NCBI RefSeq assembly: GCF_900104965.1
Contig: NZ_LT629757.1
Coordinates: 1,922,001 to 1,986,000 of the forward strand
DNA: 64,000 nt
From: Nocardioides scoriae
GTDB lineage: Bacteria > Actinomycetota > Actinomycetes > Propionibacteriales > Nocardioidaceae
Direction: 5' to 3'
Under the pieces are notes generated by a model. That model searched no databases, was not told the origin of the DNA, and saw only the letters and a program-made list of their open reading frames with translations. Positions 48,422 to 59,648 of this stretch are shown in pieces; the first letter of the stretch is position 1; the number at the start of each line of letters is the position of its first letter. The position numbers and the translations under genes were made by a program.

Positions 48422-50151
48422 GCGACCGCCTCCGCGCCCAGCTGGGAGGCGACGATCTCCTGGTACGTCGCGCACGTCTCGAGCAGCTCGTCGTGCGTGC
48501 CGCGCCCCACCACGGCGCCGTCCTCGACCACCAGGACCAGGTCGGCGTCGCGGATGCTCGAGACCCGCTGGGCCACGACCAGCACCGTCGCGTCGCGCGT
48601 CACCGGTCGCAGGGCTTCACGCAGGCGGGCGTCCGTGGCCAGGTCCAGCGCGCTGGACGAGTCGTCGAACAGGTAGACCAGGGGTCGCCGCACGAGCGCC
48701 CGGGCGATCGCGAGCCGCTGCCGCTGGCCACCGCTGAGGTTGGTGCCGCCCTGCGAGACCGGGGCGTCGAGCCCCTCGGGCAGCGCCTCGACGAAGTCGC
48801 GGGCCTGCGCGGTCGTCAGCGCCTCCCACAGCTCGGCCTCGGTCGCGTCGGGGCGGCCGTAGGCCAGGTTGGAGCGCACCGTGCCGGAGAACAGCCACGC
48901 CTGCTGGGGCACCAGCCCGACCGAGCGGTGCAGCACGTCGGGGTCGAGGCGCCGCACGTCGACCCCGCCGACCAGCACCCGGCCCTCGGTGACGTCGACC
49001 AGCCGCGGCACCAGGTCGACCATCGTCGTCTTGCCGGCGCCGGTCGAGCCGATGATCGCCACCACCTGGCCCGGCCGGGCCTCGAAGGAGACGTCGCGCA
49101 CCACCGCGGACGCGGCGCCCGGGTAGCTGAACCCGACGTGCTCGAAGCGGAGCGTGCCGGCGTCGGCCAGCTCGGTCACCGGCTCGCGGGGCGGCACCAC
49201 CGACGACTCGGTGTCGAGCACCTCCATGATCCGGTCGGCGCAGACCGCCGAGCGCGGCACCATCATCAGCATGAAGGTGCCCATCATCACCGACATCAGG
49301 ATCTGCATCAGGTAGGCGAGGTACGCCGTCAGCGCCCCCACCTGCATCTGCCCGGCCTCGACGCGGTGGCCGCCGAACCACAGCACCGCCACCGAGGAGA
49401 CGTTGGCGATGAGCATGACCGCGGGGAACATCGCCGCGAGCCACCGCCCGGCGCGGATCGAGACGTCGGTCAGGTCGCCGTTGGCGCGGGCGAAGCGCTC
49501 GGTCTCGTAGGGCTCGCGCACGAACGCCCGCACCACGCGCACGCCGGTGATCTGCTCGCGCAGCAGCCGGTTGACCTCGTCGATGCGCTCCTGCATCGCG
49601 CGGAAGCTGGGCACCATCCGGCGGATGATCAGCCCGATCACCAGCACCAGCACGGGCACCGCCACGGCCAGCAGCCACGACAGCCCGAGGTCCTCGCGCA
49701 TCGCCATCACGACGCCGCCGACCATCATGATCGGCGCGGTCACCATCAGGGTGCAGCTCATCAGCACCAGCATCTGCACCTGCTGGACGTCGTTGGTCTC
49801 GCGGGTGATGAGCGACGGCGCCCCGAAGCGGGTCACCTCGCGCTGGGAGAAGCTGCCCACCCGGTGGAACAGCTCGCGGCGCACGTCGCGGCCGAAGCTC
49901 ATCGCCGTGCGCGCCGAGAACCACACCGCCGCGATCGAGCACGCCACCTGGAGCAGGGCGACGACGAGCATCACGCCGCCGGTGCGCACGACGTACGCCG
50001 TGTCGCCGGTCGCGACGCCGCGGTCGATGATGTCGGCGTTGAGGCTGGGCAGGTACAGCGCCGCCATGGTGCCGACCAGCTGGAGGAGCACGACCGCGCC
50101 CAGCCAGGTCCGGTAGGGGCGCAACCGGGTGCGCACGAGCCGCAGCAGCAT
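48418..50151 (-). CDS. ABC exporter half-transporter A (degenerate catalytic site)
   Basis: A 577-residue TMD–NBD protein. Six TM helices come first, then Walker A GSTGAGKTT, Q-loop VPQQAWLFSG, canonical signature NLSGGQRQRLAIAR, and Walker B VYLFDDSSSALD, where the catalytic Glu is Asp. This is the usual non-hydrolytic half of heterodimeric exporters. It starts at ATG 50151, one base shared with the tetR stop, and is translated with its partner. Probable substrates are drugs or lipids. Confidence 0.94.
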   Translation of the reverse strand: MLLRLVRTRLRPYRTWLGAVVLLQLVGTMAALYLPSLNADIIDRGVATGDTAYVVRTGGVMLVVALLQVACSIAAVWFSARTAMSFGRDVRRELFHRVGSFSQREVTRFGAPSLITRETNDVQQVQMLVLMSCTLMVTAPIMMVGGVVMAMREDLGLSWLLAVAVPVLVLVIGLIIRRMVPSFRAMQERIDEVNRLLREQITGVRVVRAFVREPYETERFARANGDLTDVSIRAGRWLAAMFPAVMLIANVSSVAVLWFGGHRVEAGQMQVGALTAYLAYLMQILMSVMMGTFMLMMVPRSAVCADRIMEVLDTESSVVPPREPVTELADAGTLRFEHVGFSYPGAASAVVRDVSFEARPGQVVAIIGSTGAGKTTMVDLVPRLVDVTEGRVLVGGVDVRRLDPDVLHRSVGLVPQQAWLFSGTVRSNLAYGRPDATEAELWEALTTAQARDFVEALPEGLDAPVSQGGTNLSGGQRQRLAIARALVRRPLVYLFDDSSSALDLATDARLREALRPVTRDATVLVVAQRVSSIRDADLVLVVEDGAVVGRGTHDELLETCATYQEIVASQLGAEAVA

Positions 50152-50774
50152 CAGGCGTCCCCCTCCTGGCGGGAGTCGGGTCGCGCGAACCCCTCGAGCA
50201 GCAGCCGGGTCACGACCTCGGGAGTGAGCGGGGAGGGCGAGGGCATCCCGGGGCTGTGCGCGCCGAGCATGAGCGCCCGGAAGGCGGCCGCGGCCACCAG
50301 CGGCTCCACGCGCAGCTCGTCGGCGGAGAGCTCGAAGACCCGGGTCAGGCGCTCCATCAGCGCCTCGTTGGCCTCGACGAGGAAGCGCGGCGGGCCCAGC
50401 GGCGCTCCACGGCCGTGGGCGGCCTGCTCCATCAGCGGCCGCATCACCATCATCGTGGCGTGGACCTCGCGCATCCGCGCCTGGGACCGCTCGGCCAGGA
50501 CGAGCAGCCGCGTCGCGAGCCCCGGCAGCGAGGCCATCAGCCCGACCAGCTGGTCGGCGGTGTCGGGCGGTCGCAGCACCTCCTCGAGGACGGCGTGCAG
50601 CAGCGCGCCCTTGTCCTCGAAGACGCGGTAGATCGTCCCCTCGGCGATGCCGGCCGCCTGCGCGATCTCGCGGGTGCTGGGCATCCGGCCGTGCTCGAGC
50701 ACCAGCGGCGCCACGGCCGACACGATCGCCGCCCGTCGCTCCTCGGGCGCCATCGGCGTCGCGCGTGGGGTCAT
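50151..50774 (-). CDS. TetR-family regulator of the ABC exporter
   Basis: A 207-residue repressor with N-terminal helix-turn-helix: MPSTREIAQAAGIAEGTIYR followed by VFEDKGALLHAV. The C-terminal ligand-binding domain is Leu/Met/Ala-rich. First gene of a three-gene operon with both ABC halves (TGATG, ATGA overlaps). An operator palindrome sits directly upstream, overlapping the promoter, so autoregulation is likely. Confidence 0.94.
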   Translation of the reverse strand: MTPRATPMAPEERRAAIVSAVAPLVLEHGRMPSTREIAQAAGIAEGTIYRVFEDKGALLHAVLEEVLRPPDTADQLVGLMASLPGLATRLLVLAERSQARMREVHATMMVMRPLMEQAAHGRGAPLGPPRFLVEANEALMERLTRVFELSADELRVEPLVAAAAFRALMLGAHSPGMPSPSPLTPEVVTRLLLEGFARPDSRQEGDA

Positions 50775-50787
50775 GGGCCGATCCTAA

Positions 50788-50807
50788 GTGAGTGAGCACT
50801 CACTCAC
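50788..50807. promoter_or_regulatory. TetR operator between -35 and -10 of the tetR–ABC operon
   Basis: GTGAGTGAG-CA-CTCACTCAC: two 9 bp arms, a perfect inverted repeat around two central bases. Reading leftward, TTGTGA, a 17 bp spacer and TAGGAT form a promoter whose spacer is filled by the operator. The -10 lies about 7 bp before the ATG, so the mRNA is probably leaderless. Confidence 0.8.
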
Positions 50808-50861
50808 AAGACTGGTGGTGGGGATCCACGGCGCACGAGGTGGTCGCCGCGCCGGCGCGGG

Positions 50862-50986
50862 CGTCGTGCGAGGTGGTCGCCCCGGCAGCCACCTCGTACG
50901 ACGTCCGCCGGGACGTCATGCGGAGCGGTCGTCCGGGCAGCCACCTCGCATGACGTCCCGCCACACGACGACCGCCACACGACGAC
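50862..50986. repeat. cluster of inverted and tandem repeats
   Basis: In the gap between tetR and pdxH (50775–51024). First hairpin: CGTCGTGCGAGGTGG (50862) with CCACCTCGTACGACG (50889), 14 of 15 paired. Second hairpin: GGGACGTCATGCG (50910) with its exact complement at 50947–50959. Both enclose a loop ending in GGGCAGCC or CGGCAGCC. Then the 14-mer CGCCACACGACGAC occurs twice in tandem (50959, 50973) plus 6 bases. A solitary GCACGAGGTGGTCGCC precedes at 50833. Confidence 0.65.
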
Positions 50987-51024
50987 CGCCACCGGCCACC
51001 CGGCCACCGCGAGCCGACCTCCCG

Positions 51025-51720
51025 TCAGGGAGCCAGCCGCTCGAGCGTCCACCCCTCCCCCGGGGCGGCGTCCGCCCCCCGGCGGTAGACCAGCCGGTCG
51101 TGCATCCGCCCCGACCGGCCCTGCCAGAGCTCGACGACCTCGGGCACCACGCGGTAGCCGCCCCAGTGGGACGGGACCGGGACCTCGGCGTCGTCGGCGA
51201 AGCGCTGCTCGACCGCGGCGTAGCGCTCGTCGAGCTCCTCGCGGGAGGCCACGGGCTGTGACTGCGGGGAGGCCCAGGCGCCGAGCTGGGAGCCGCGGGG
51301 GCGCTGGGCGAAGTACGCCGCGCTCTCCTCGGGCGCGACCCGGGCGACGCTGCCCTCGACGCGGACCTGGCGCTGCAGGTCGTGCCACGGGAAGAGCAGC
51401 GCGGCGCGGCCGGTGGCCTCGAGCTCGTGGCCCTTGCGGGAGTCGTAGTTGGTGTAGAAGACCAGGCCGCGCTCGTCGAGCCCCTTGAGCAGCACGATCC
51501 GCGCTGACGGCTGACCCTCGGGCGAGACCGACGCGACGACCACGGCGTTGGGCTCGTGGATCCCAGCCGCCTCGGCCTCGTCGAGCCAGCGCGCGAGCAC
51601 GACCAGCGGGTCGGGGTCGACGTCGGCGGCGTCGAGGCCGGTGTCGGCGTACTCGCGGCGCAGCGAGGCCAGCCGCTCGCTCGCGTGCGCGGGGCTCGGG
51701 GAGGGGTCGGGGGTGGTCAT
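51025..51720 (-). CDS. pdxH: pyridoxamine 5'-phosphate oxidase PdxH
   Basis: FMN enzyme that makes pyridoxal phosphate. The 231-residue protein has SARIVLLKGLDERGLVFYTN, SRKGHELEATGRAALLFPW and the C-terminal signature HWGGYRVVPEVVELWQGRSG with RMHDRLVYRR. All substrate and FMN residues appear intact. It is divergent from citA, an arrangement known in other actinobacteria. Its product serves SerC, encoded 5 kb away. Confidence 0.96.
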   Translation of the reverse strand: MTTPDPSPSPAHASERLASLRREYADTGLDAADVDPDPLVVLARWLDEAEAAGIHEPNAVVVASVSPEGQPSARIVLLKGLDERGLVFYTNYDSRKGHELEATGRAALLFPWHDLQRQVRVEGSVARVAPEESAAYFAQRPRGSQLGAWASPQSQPVASREELDERYAAVEQRFADDAEVPVPSHWGGYRVVPEVVELWQGRSGRMHDRLVYRRGADAAPGEGWTLERLAP

Positions 51721-51887
51721 GGGGCCAACCTAGGAGGTGCCCCCGACGGCTCGGACCGACCACCCCTCGCGACGCCCCTCACTGCTCCCGGGGGCAGCCC
51801 CGGCGGCCAGCCCGTGGGCGGGCACGGGCAAAGTGCGTGCGGACCAGCGCGTTGGGTGCAGAATGCCCCGCAGACGGAAGGGGTCAG

Positions 51888-53018
51888 ATGACCGAGGTTC
51901 ACCACGGGCTCGAAGGCGTCGTCGCGTTCGAGACGCAGATCGCGGAGCCCGACAAGGAAGGATCGGCGCTGCGCTACCGCGGCGTCGACATCGAGGAGAT
52001 CGTGGGGCGCATCCCCTTCGAGAAGGTCTGGGGGCTCCTGATCGACGGGGCCTACGACCCGGGCCTGCCGCCCGCCGAGCCGTACAACATCCCGATCCAC
52101 ACCGGTGACGTGCGCGCCGACGTGCAGGCCGGCGTCGCGATGCTGGCGCCGATGCTCGGGATGAAGCAGACCTACGACATCAGCGACGCCGAGGCCCGCG
52201 AGGACCTCTCCCGCGTCGCCGTCATGGTGCTGTCGTACGCCGCGCAGGCCGCCCGCGGGCTGGGCCAGCCGATCGTGCCGCAGCGCGAGGTCGACGAGGG
52301 CACCACGCTGGCGGAGAAGTTCCTGATCCGCTGGAAGGGCGAGGCCGACCCCAAGCACGTCAAGGCCATCGACGCCTACTGGAGCTCGGCCGCCGAGCAC
52401 GGCATGAACGCCTCGACGTTCACCGCCCGCGTCATCACCTCCACCGGTGCCGACGTGGCCGCGGCGTTCTCGGGCGCGATCGGTGCCATGAGCGGCCCGC
52501 TGCACGGCGGGGCCCCCGCCCGGGTGCTGACGATGATCGAGGACGTCGAGAAGAGCGGCGACGCCACGGCGTACGTCAAGAAGCTGCTCGACGACGGCGA
52601 GCGCCTGATGGGCTTCGGCCACCGCGTCTACCGCGCCGAGGACCCCCGGGCCCGGGTGCTGCGCCGCACGGCCAAGGAGCTCGACGCGCCGCGCTACGAG
52701 GTCGCCGAGCGGCTCGAGCAGGCGGCCCTGGCCGAGCTGCGCGAGCGTCGTCCCGACCGCGTGCTGGAGACCAACGTGGAGTTCTGGGCGGCCATCGTCC
52801 TCGACTTCGCCGAGGTGCCGGCGCCGATGTTCACCTCGATGTTCACCTGCGCCCGCACGGGCGGCTGGTCGGCGCACATCCTGGAGCAGAAGCGCACCGG
52901 CCGGCTGATCCGTCCCTCCGCGATCTACACCGGTCCGGGCGAGCGCCCGGCCAGCTCGATCGACGGCTGGAACGACGCCTGGGGCAACGCCTCGGCCGAC
53001 GACGACCTCGTCGTCTGA
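51888..53018 (+). CDS. citA: citrate synthase 2 (CitA)
   Basis: Condenses oxaloacetate and acetyl-CoA. The 376-residue product has EIAEPDKEG-type start (IAEPDKEGSALRYRGVDIEE), the active-site regions SGPLHGGAP and MGFGHRVYRAEDPRARVL, and EFWAAIVLDFAEVP near the C-terminus. This is the actinobacterial CitA group, distinct from the GltA main enzyme. ATG 51888 follows GGAAGGGG. An upstream extension to 51837 is not supported. Confidence 0.95.
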   Translation: MTEVHHGLEGVVAFETQIAEPDKEGSALRYRGVDIEEIVGRIPFEKVWGLLIDGAYDPGLPPAEPYNIPIHTGDVRADVQAGVAMLAPMLGMKQTYDISDAEAREDLSRVAVMVLSYAAQAARGLGQPIVPQREVDEGTTLAEKFLIRWKGEADPKHVKAIDAYWSSAAEHGMNASTFTARVITSTGADVAAAFSGAIGAMSGPLHGGAPARVLTMIEDVEKSGDATAYVKKLLDDGERLMGFGHRVYRAEDPRARVLRRTAKELDAPRYEVAERLEQAALAELRERRPDRVLETNVEFWAAIVLDFAEVPAPMFTSMFTCARTGGWSAHILEQKRTGRLIRPSAIYTGPGERPASSIDGWNDAWGNASADDDLVV

Positions 53019-53028
53019 GCCCAGTCGC

Positions 53029-53628
53029 CTACTTCGGGGCGGGCAGGCGGCCGGCATACCAGCTGGTGGTGCCGGCGCCTCCCGCCCTGGAGAGCGAGAC
53101 GTGCAGGTGGTCGCGGTGCCGCAGCGTCTTGCTGCACTTGCTCAGCGGCTTGCCCTTGCACGCGCTGCTGACGTACGGCGTGGGCGCGAACTGGCGGTAG
53201 GAGGCGTACATCTTGTCGTTCCAGATGATGTACATGACGCCCATCCGGCGGGCCAGCTCGGCGGCATCGCCGTCCGGGCCCTCCGCGAACAGCGCCTTGC
53301 GCAGCTTGGCCGCGCGGATCCGGTCGGCCTCCTTCGCGGCGTCCAGCGTCCAGTCGAAGGCGCGCCCCTCCTTGTGCTCGGAGACCGAGCCGCCGCAGGG
53401 CCGCGAGATGCCGCCCTTGGCGCCGCCGTACGTCGCCACGACGTAGTCGAGCGCCACGACGGTCCCGGGCTTGGCCTTGGGGCTGCAGGTGCTCTGGGGG
53501 TCGTACTTCGCGTAGGCCTCGACCGGGGGCGGCGGGTCCGGCTCGTCGGCACGCGCCGAGGTCGTCGGGCCGACGACCAGCAGGGCCGAGACGACGGCGA
53601 GGGGCAGCAGCGAGAGCGATCGGCGCAC
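53029..53628 (-). CDS. secreted M15-like (VanY/ARB_07466-type) zinc peptidase
   Basis: A 199-residue exported protein; signal peptide 1–27 ([16 protein letters not shown]). The domain has the LAS-type zinc layout: [13 protein letters not shown] (His and Asp ligands) and [10 protein letters not shown] (final His), plus [12 protein letters not shown] in between. This resembles the actinobacterial ARB_07466-like C-terminal domain, whose substrate is probably peptidoglycan stem peptides. Convergent with citA (10 bp between stops) and divergent from the ADH gene. GTG 53628 has GGGAGG upstream. Confidence 0.8.
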   Translation of the reverse strand: MRRSLSLLPLAVVSALLVVGPTTSARADEPDPPPPVEAYAKYDPQSTCSPKAKPGTVVALDYVVATYGGAKGGISRPCGGSVSEHKEGRAFDWTLDAAKEADRIRAAKLRKALFAEGPDGDAAELARRMGVMYIIWNDKMYASYRQFAPTPYVSSACKGKPLSKCSKTLRHRDHLHVSLSRAGGAGTTSWYAGRLPAPK

Positions 53629-53723
53629 GGGGACCTCCCAGGGGTCCTCTCGAGGTTAGGTTCGTCACTTCGTATTTGTCCGGATTTTGCTTCAGCTGGC
53701 CGCGATTGGGCACAGTGCTGGGC

Positions 53724-54800
53724 ATGAGTGAAGCGACAACTACTTCCCGCACCGCCGACGCCCTCGTCACGCGCGGTGCCTCCCAGCCCTTCGAGCGCAG
53801 CACCATCGAGCGCCGCGCCCCCCGTGCCCACGACGTCGTCATCGACATCAAGTTCGCCGGCATCTGCCACTCCGACATCCACCAGGGTCGCGAGGAGTGG
53901 GGCTCGGCCCTGTTCCCGATGGTCCCCGGCCACGAGATCGCCGGCATCGTCTCCGAGGTCGGCTCCGAGGTGAGCAAGTACTCCGTCGGCGACCGCGTCG
54001 GGGTGGGCTGCTTCGTCGACTCCTGCCGCGAGTGCGAGAACTGCAAGGCCGGCGAGGAGCAGTACTGCCTCCAGGGCGAGGTGCCGACGTACAACGGCAA
54101 GCAGTACGACGGCGAGCCCACCTTCGGTGGCTACAGCACCTCGATCGTCGTCGACGAGAACTACGTGCTCGGCATCCCCGAGGGCGTCGAGCTCGACGTG
54201 GCCGCTCCCCTGCTCTGCGCCGGCATCACGCTGTTCTCCCCCCTGCACCACTGGGAGGCCGGCCCCGGCAAGAAGGTCGCGATCGTCGGCATGGGCGGCC
54301 TGGGCCACATGGGCGTCAAGATCGCCGCGGCGCTCGGCGCCGAGGTGACCGTCCTGTCGCAGACCACCTCCAAGGAGGAGGACGGCAAGAAGTTCGGCGC
54401 CGACCACTACTACGCGACCAAGGAGGAGGAGACCTTCGAGAAGCTCGCGGGCCACTTCGACCTGATCGTCAACACGGTCTCCGCCGACCTGCCGATCGAC
54501 AAGTACCTCGGCCTGCTCGGCCTCAACGGCACCCTGGTCCACGTCGGCATCCCCGAGGGCGACAGCTCCTACCAGGCGTTCTCGCTCGCCGGCATGCGCC
54601 GCAGCATGGCCGGCTCGAAGATCGGCGGCATCCGCGAGACCCAGGAGATGCTCGACTTCTGCGCCGAGCACGGCCTCGGCGCCGAGATCGAGGTCATCTC
54701 GGTCGACGACGTCGACAAGGCCTGGGACCGCGTCGTCGACTCCGACGTGCGCTACCGGTTCGTGATCGACGTGTCGACGTTCGGGTCGTCCGCGGCCTGA
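53724..54800 (+). CDS. zinc-dependent NAD(P) alcohol dehydrogenase (CAD/YahK type)
   Basis: A 358-residue MDR enzyme. Catalytic zinc ligands are in GICHSDIH and PGHEIAG. The structural zinc loop has four Cys in [18 protein letters not shown]. The Rossmann motif is GMGGLGHMG. The sequence is of the cinnamyl-alcohol-dehydrogenase group that usually prefers NADPH and reduces aldehydes. ATG 53724 was chosen over a longer in-frame start lacking similarity. It ends 10 bp before a palindromic repeat. Confidence 0.94.
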   Translation: MSEATTTSRTADALVTRGASQPFERSTIERRAPRAHDVVIDIKFAGICHSDIHQGREEWGSALFPMVPGHEIAGIVSEVGSEVSKYSVGDRVGVGCFVDSCRECENCKAGEEQYCLQGEVPTYNGKQYDGEPTFGGYSTSIVVDENYVLGIPEGVELDVAAPLLCAGITLFSPLHHWEAGPGKKVAIVGMGGLGHMGVKIAAALGAEVTVLSQTTSKEEDGKKFGADHYYATKEEETFEKLAGHFDLIVNTVSADLPIDKYLGLLGLNGTLVHVGIPEGDSSYQAFSLAGMRRSMAGSKIGGIRETQEMLDFCAEHGLGAEIEVISVDDVDKAWDRVVDSDVRYRFVIDVSTFGSSAA

Positions 54801-54809
54801 GGCTCCTGG

Positions 54810-54913
54810 CGGCGGGCAGTTTCCCCGGTCGACCGGGGAAACTGCCCGCCGGCGCCCGGAATGCCCGCCCCGGCGGGCAGTTTCGGCCGACATCGACGCC
54901 CGCTTCGTCCCCT
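54810..54913. repeat. palindromic intergenic repeat, copy A (~100 bp)
   Basis: The left part is a perfect 42 bp palindrome (54810–54851), whose 17-base half is GGGCAGTTTCCCCGGTC. After a 27 bp spacer the half-site GGGCAGTTTC returns (54875–54884), followed by a stretch ending CCCGCTTCGTCCCCT. Copy B at 60149–60248 has the same layout with identical spacing. It lies between convergent genes, so it also may terminate transcription. Confidence 0.8.
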
Positions 54914-54979
54914 CGGGGACGGAGCGGGCGTTCGTCGTTCGCCCGCCCGGCACTCCCGTACGTCGGCCCGGCCCCGACC

Positions 54980-57196
<2,217 letters not shown>

Positions 57197-57211
57197 GCGC
57201 TCGCGCGCCGC

Positions 57212-58228
57212 TCAGCGGCGCCGGCGGCCCAGGGCCAGTCCCGCGCCGGCCAGCGCGAGGACCGCGATCCCGCCGCCGGCCAGGGCCGCCCGGTGCTCGC
57301 GGGCCCAGGAGCCGACCGTCGGGGCCGTCGGGCGCCCGCTCCCGGGCTCGACCGGGTCCTGCGCCGGCTCGTCGGACGGCCCGGACGATGTCCCGCCCCG
57401 CAGCACCGCGCGCACCTCGTCCGGGAGCGCGACCTGCCACACCGGTGTGCCGGCGCCCTCGCTGCTGACCCGGACCCGCCCGCCGGGGCCGACCGAGATC
57501 CCCTCGCCCTGGGGCTGGGCGGGCAGCGGCAGCGTGGCGAGCCGCTCCCACGACGGCAGCGCGTAGACGCCCGCCTCGCCCGGCCCGCGCACCAGCGCGT
57601 GCCGGCCGTCGCGGGTGAGGGCGGCGTCGGTCGCCAGCTCGGCGACGCGGCCCACGGGCTCGAGCCGGTTGGTGCGGTCGGGATCCAGGCGGCGGGGTGC
57701 GGCGTACGCCGTGCCGCCGAAGAGCGCCTTGGTGACCACGAGCAGCCGACCGTCGGGACCGACCAGCAGCGACTCGGCGTCGTGGGGGCCGTCGGGGTAG
57801 GCCAGGTCGTACGCCGGCGCGGCCACGGTCCGCTCCCCCGGCAGCACCTCGACGTCGTGGACGGTGATCGTCTCCCGCACCCGGCGGTTGTCGCCGATGT
57901 CGCCGACCCAGACCCGGTCGCCGCGACCGGGGGCCAGGGCCTCGACGTCGAGCGTCCGCGCGGCGTACGTCGTGACGCCGGTCGTGCGCCCGGCCGCGTC
58001 GAGCAGGTAGAGGACGGGGTCGCTGCCGGAGTCGTCGGTCGTCACCATCGTGGCGCCGCGGTCGACCAGCCCGCTGGACTCGTCGATGCGCGGGTCGGTG
58101 AGCGAGAAGACCTGCCGCGAGCCCCCGCCGTCGTCACCCCCGCCGTCGGCGGCCGACGCGGCCCCGGGCGTGGTCGCGCCCACGAGGAGCACCAGCCCCG
58201 CCGCGAGGCCGACGAGCGGTCGGGTCAC
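57212..58228 (-). CDS. secreted, C-terminally anchored propeller-like protein
   Basis: A 338-residue protein with signal peptide (about 1–27, GATTPGAASA|ADG), a beta-rich body with repeated short blades (for example SGLVDRGATMVTTDDSGSD, VWVGDIGDN, ESLLVGPDGRLLVVTKALFG), then a Pro/Ser linker and a C-terminal TM helix followed by GRRRR. The body resembles an esterase-like/WD propeller, but I recognise no catalytic motif. It overlaps the methyltransferase stop by GTGA. Confidence 0.8.
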   Translation of the reverse strand: MTRPLVGLAAGLVLLVGATTPGAASAADGGGDDGGGSRQVFSLTDPRIDESSGLVDRGATMVTTDDSGSDPVLYLLDAAGRTTGVTTYAARTLDVEALAPGRGDRVWVGDIGDNRRVRETITVHDVEVLPGERTVAAPAYDLAYPDGPHDAESLLVGPDGRLLVVTKALFGGTAYAAPRRLDPDRTNRLEPVGRVAELATDAALTRDGRHALVRGPGEAGVYALPSWERLATLPLPAQPQGEGISVGPGGRVRVSSEGAGTPVWQVALPDEVRAVLRGGTSSGPSDEPAQDPVEPGSGRPTAPTVGSWAREHRAALAGGGIAVLALAGAGLALGRRRR

Positions 58229-59436
58229 GCCCCGCGGCCGGCGAGCAGCTCGGCCAGCGCCGGCCGCAGCCGCCAGGTGCCGACCAGGCGGTCGTAGTCC
58301 TCGCGGTCGCCGCTGCGGTCGCGGCCCGGGCCGGACGTCCGGACGGCACGCAGCAGGGTGTTGCGCGGGGTGTGGGCGCTGTCGACGAACTCCACGACGT
58401 CGACGCGGTAGCCCTCGATCCGCAGCAGCGAGGCCCGGACGGCGTCGGTGAGGGTGTCGGCGAGGCGCTCGCGCAGGATGCCGTCGCGGGTGAGGGCGTC
58501 GTACCCGGGCGGCGTCGGCTCGCGCCGCAGCTGGGCCGAGAGGTCGTGGTGGCAGCACGGTGCCGCCAGCACGAGGTCGGCCTCCCACTCCACGGCGCGG
58601 AACAGCGCGTCGTCGGTCGCGGTGTCGCAGGCGTGCAGGGCCAGCACCACGTCGGGCGCCTGCTCGAGCTGCACGTCGGCGATGCCGGCCTGCACGAAGC
58701 GCACCGAGCCGTCGACGCCGAGCCCGGCCGCGACCTCGCTGTTGTGGCGGCGCGACTGCTCCTTGACGTCGACGCCGGTCAGCGCGACCGGGAGCCGCTC
58801 GCTGAGCCAGGCGTGGGCGGCGAAGGTGAGGTAGGCGTTGCCGCAGCCGAGGTCGACGACCCGCAGCGGGTCCTCGGTGGTGGGCACCCGCAGCCTGCCC
58901 GCGCGGGTGGCGTCGTCGAGCGCGGCGTCGAGGGCGCGCAGGAACTCCTCGACCTGGCGGTACTTCGCCTGCCGCGACGGCTTCACCCGGCCCTGCTCGT
59001 CGGCGATCCCCAGGGCGCGGAGCACCGGGTGGTCCTCGGCCAGGAGCCGCTCCTTGGCCTGGTCGTGGGAGCGCTGCGGCGCGGTGGCCTCGGCGCGCTC
59101 GGTGGTGTGGAGCAGCGCCTCGCCCTTCTTGGTGACCCGCAGCTGGTGGCTGCGCACGTCGGTGTCGACGTGCCAGTTGCCGAACGGCAGGTCGAGCAGG
59201 TCGTCGAGGACCTCGCGCGGGTCGCGGTGGTTGGAGGTGAGCGCCTGCGTCCCGTCGTACGCCGTGACCTGGAGGTGGCGACCGCCCTTGAGGTCGACGT
59301 AGCGCAGCTCGACGCGGCGGTAGCGCGGCTCCTCGCGGCCGCGTCGGCGACCGGTGGCCAGGGCGCGGACGAGGTGCTCGTCGTCGAGGATCTCGGCGCG
59401 CAGCCGGGACAGGGCGGGGAGCAGGGGCTCGGCCAC
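58225..59436 (-). CDS. class I SAM-dependent methyltransferase (METTL25/RRNAD1-like)
   Basis: A 403-residue protein. The SAM motif I is VVDLGCGNAYLTFAAHAWL, followed by LTGVDVKEQSRRHNSEVAA. Motif IV is VVLALHACDTATDDALF, then LVLAAPCCHHDLSAQLRR. The ALHACDTATD plus PCCHHD pair is the mark of the DUF-type RNA methyltransferase-like family found in eukaryotic METTL25. The first 150 residues are a separate, partly beta domain. Target unknown, probably RNA. Confidence 0.85.
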   Translation of the reverse strand: MAEPLLPALSRLRAEILDDEHLVRALATGRRRGREEPRYRRVELRYVDLKGGRHLQVTAYDGTQALTSNHRDPREVLDDLLDLPFGNWHVDTDVRSHQLRVTKKGEALLHTTERAEATAPQRSHDQAKERLLAEDHPVLRALGIADEQGRVKPSRQAKYRQVEEFLRALDAALDDATRAGRLRVPTTEDPLRVVDLGCGNAYLTFAAHAWLSERLPVALTGVDVKEQSRRHNSEVAAGLGVDGSVRFVQAGIADVQLEQAPDVVLALHACDTATDDALFRAVEWEADLVLAAPCCHHDLSAQLRREPTPPGYDALTRDGILRERLADTLTDAVRASLLRIEGYRVDVVEFVDSAHTPRNTLLRAVRTSGPGRDRSGDREDYDRLVGTWRLRPALAELLAGRGA

Positions 59437-59492
59437 GATCAGGGGGCTCCGTGGGACTGGTGGGGCTGGTGGGGCAGGAGGAGGCGTGGGCG

Positions 59493-59579
59493 CTACTTGG
59501 TGAGGGCGGCGATCACGACGACGAGGATGAGCCCGCCGAGGGCGACCGGGATGACCAGTCGGCGGTAGCGGGGGTTCAT
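59493..59579 (-). CDS. 28-residue single-pass membrane micropeptide
   Basis: MNPRYRRLVIP followed by a 15-residue hydrophobic helix and a final Lys. The positive-inside N-terminus and one TM make a complete tiny membrane protein. Peptides starting NPRYRRLVIP are, to my knowledge, widespread in actinobacteria and often unannotated. It lies between the methyltransferase (start 59436) and the divergent thioesterase (59649). Function unknown. Confidence 0.7.
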   Translation of the reverse strand: MNPRYRRLVIPVALGGLILVVVIAALTK

Positions 59580-59648
59580 GCGGCGAAGTCTAGGGCGGCT
59601 GCGAGCAGGTCCAGCGCCGTGGGGCGGCGACCCGGTACGGTCGCGGGC

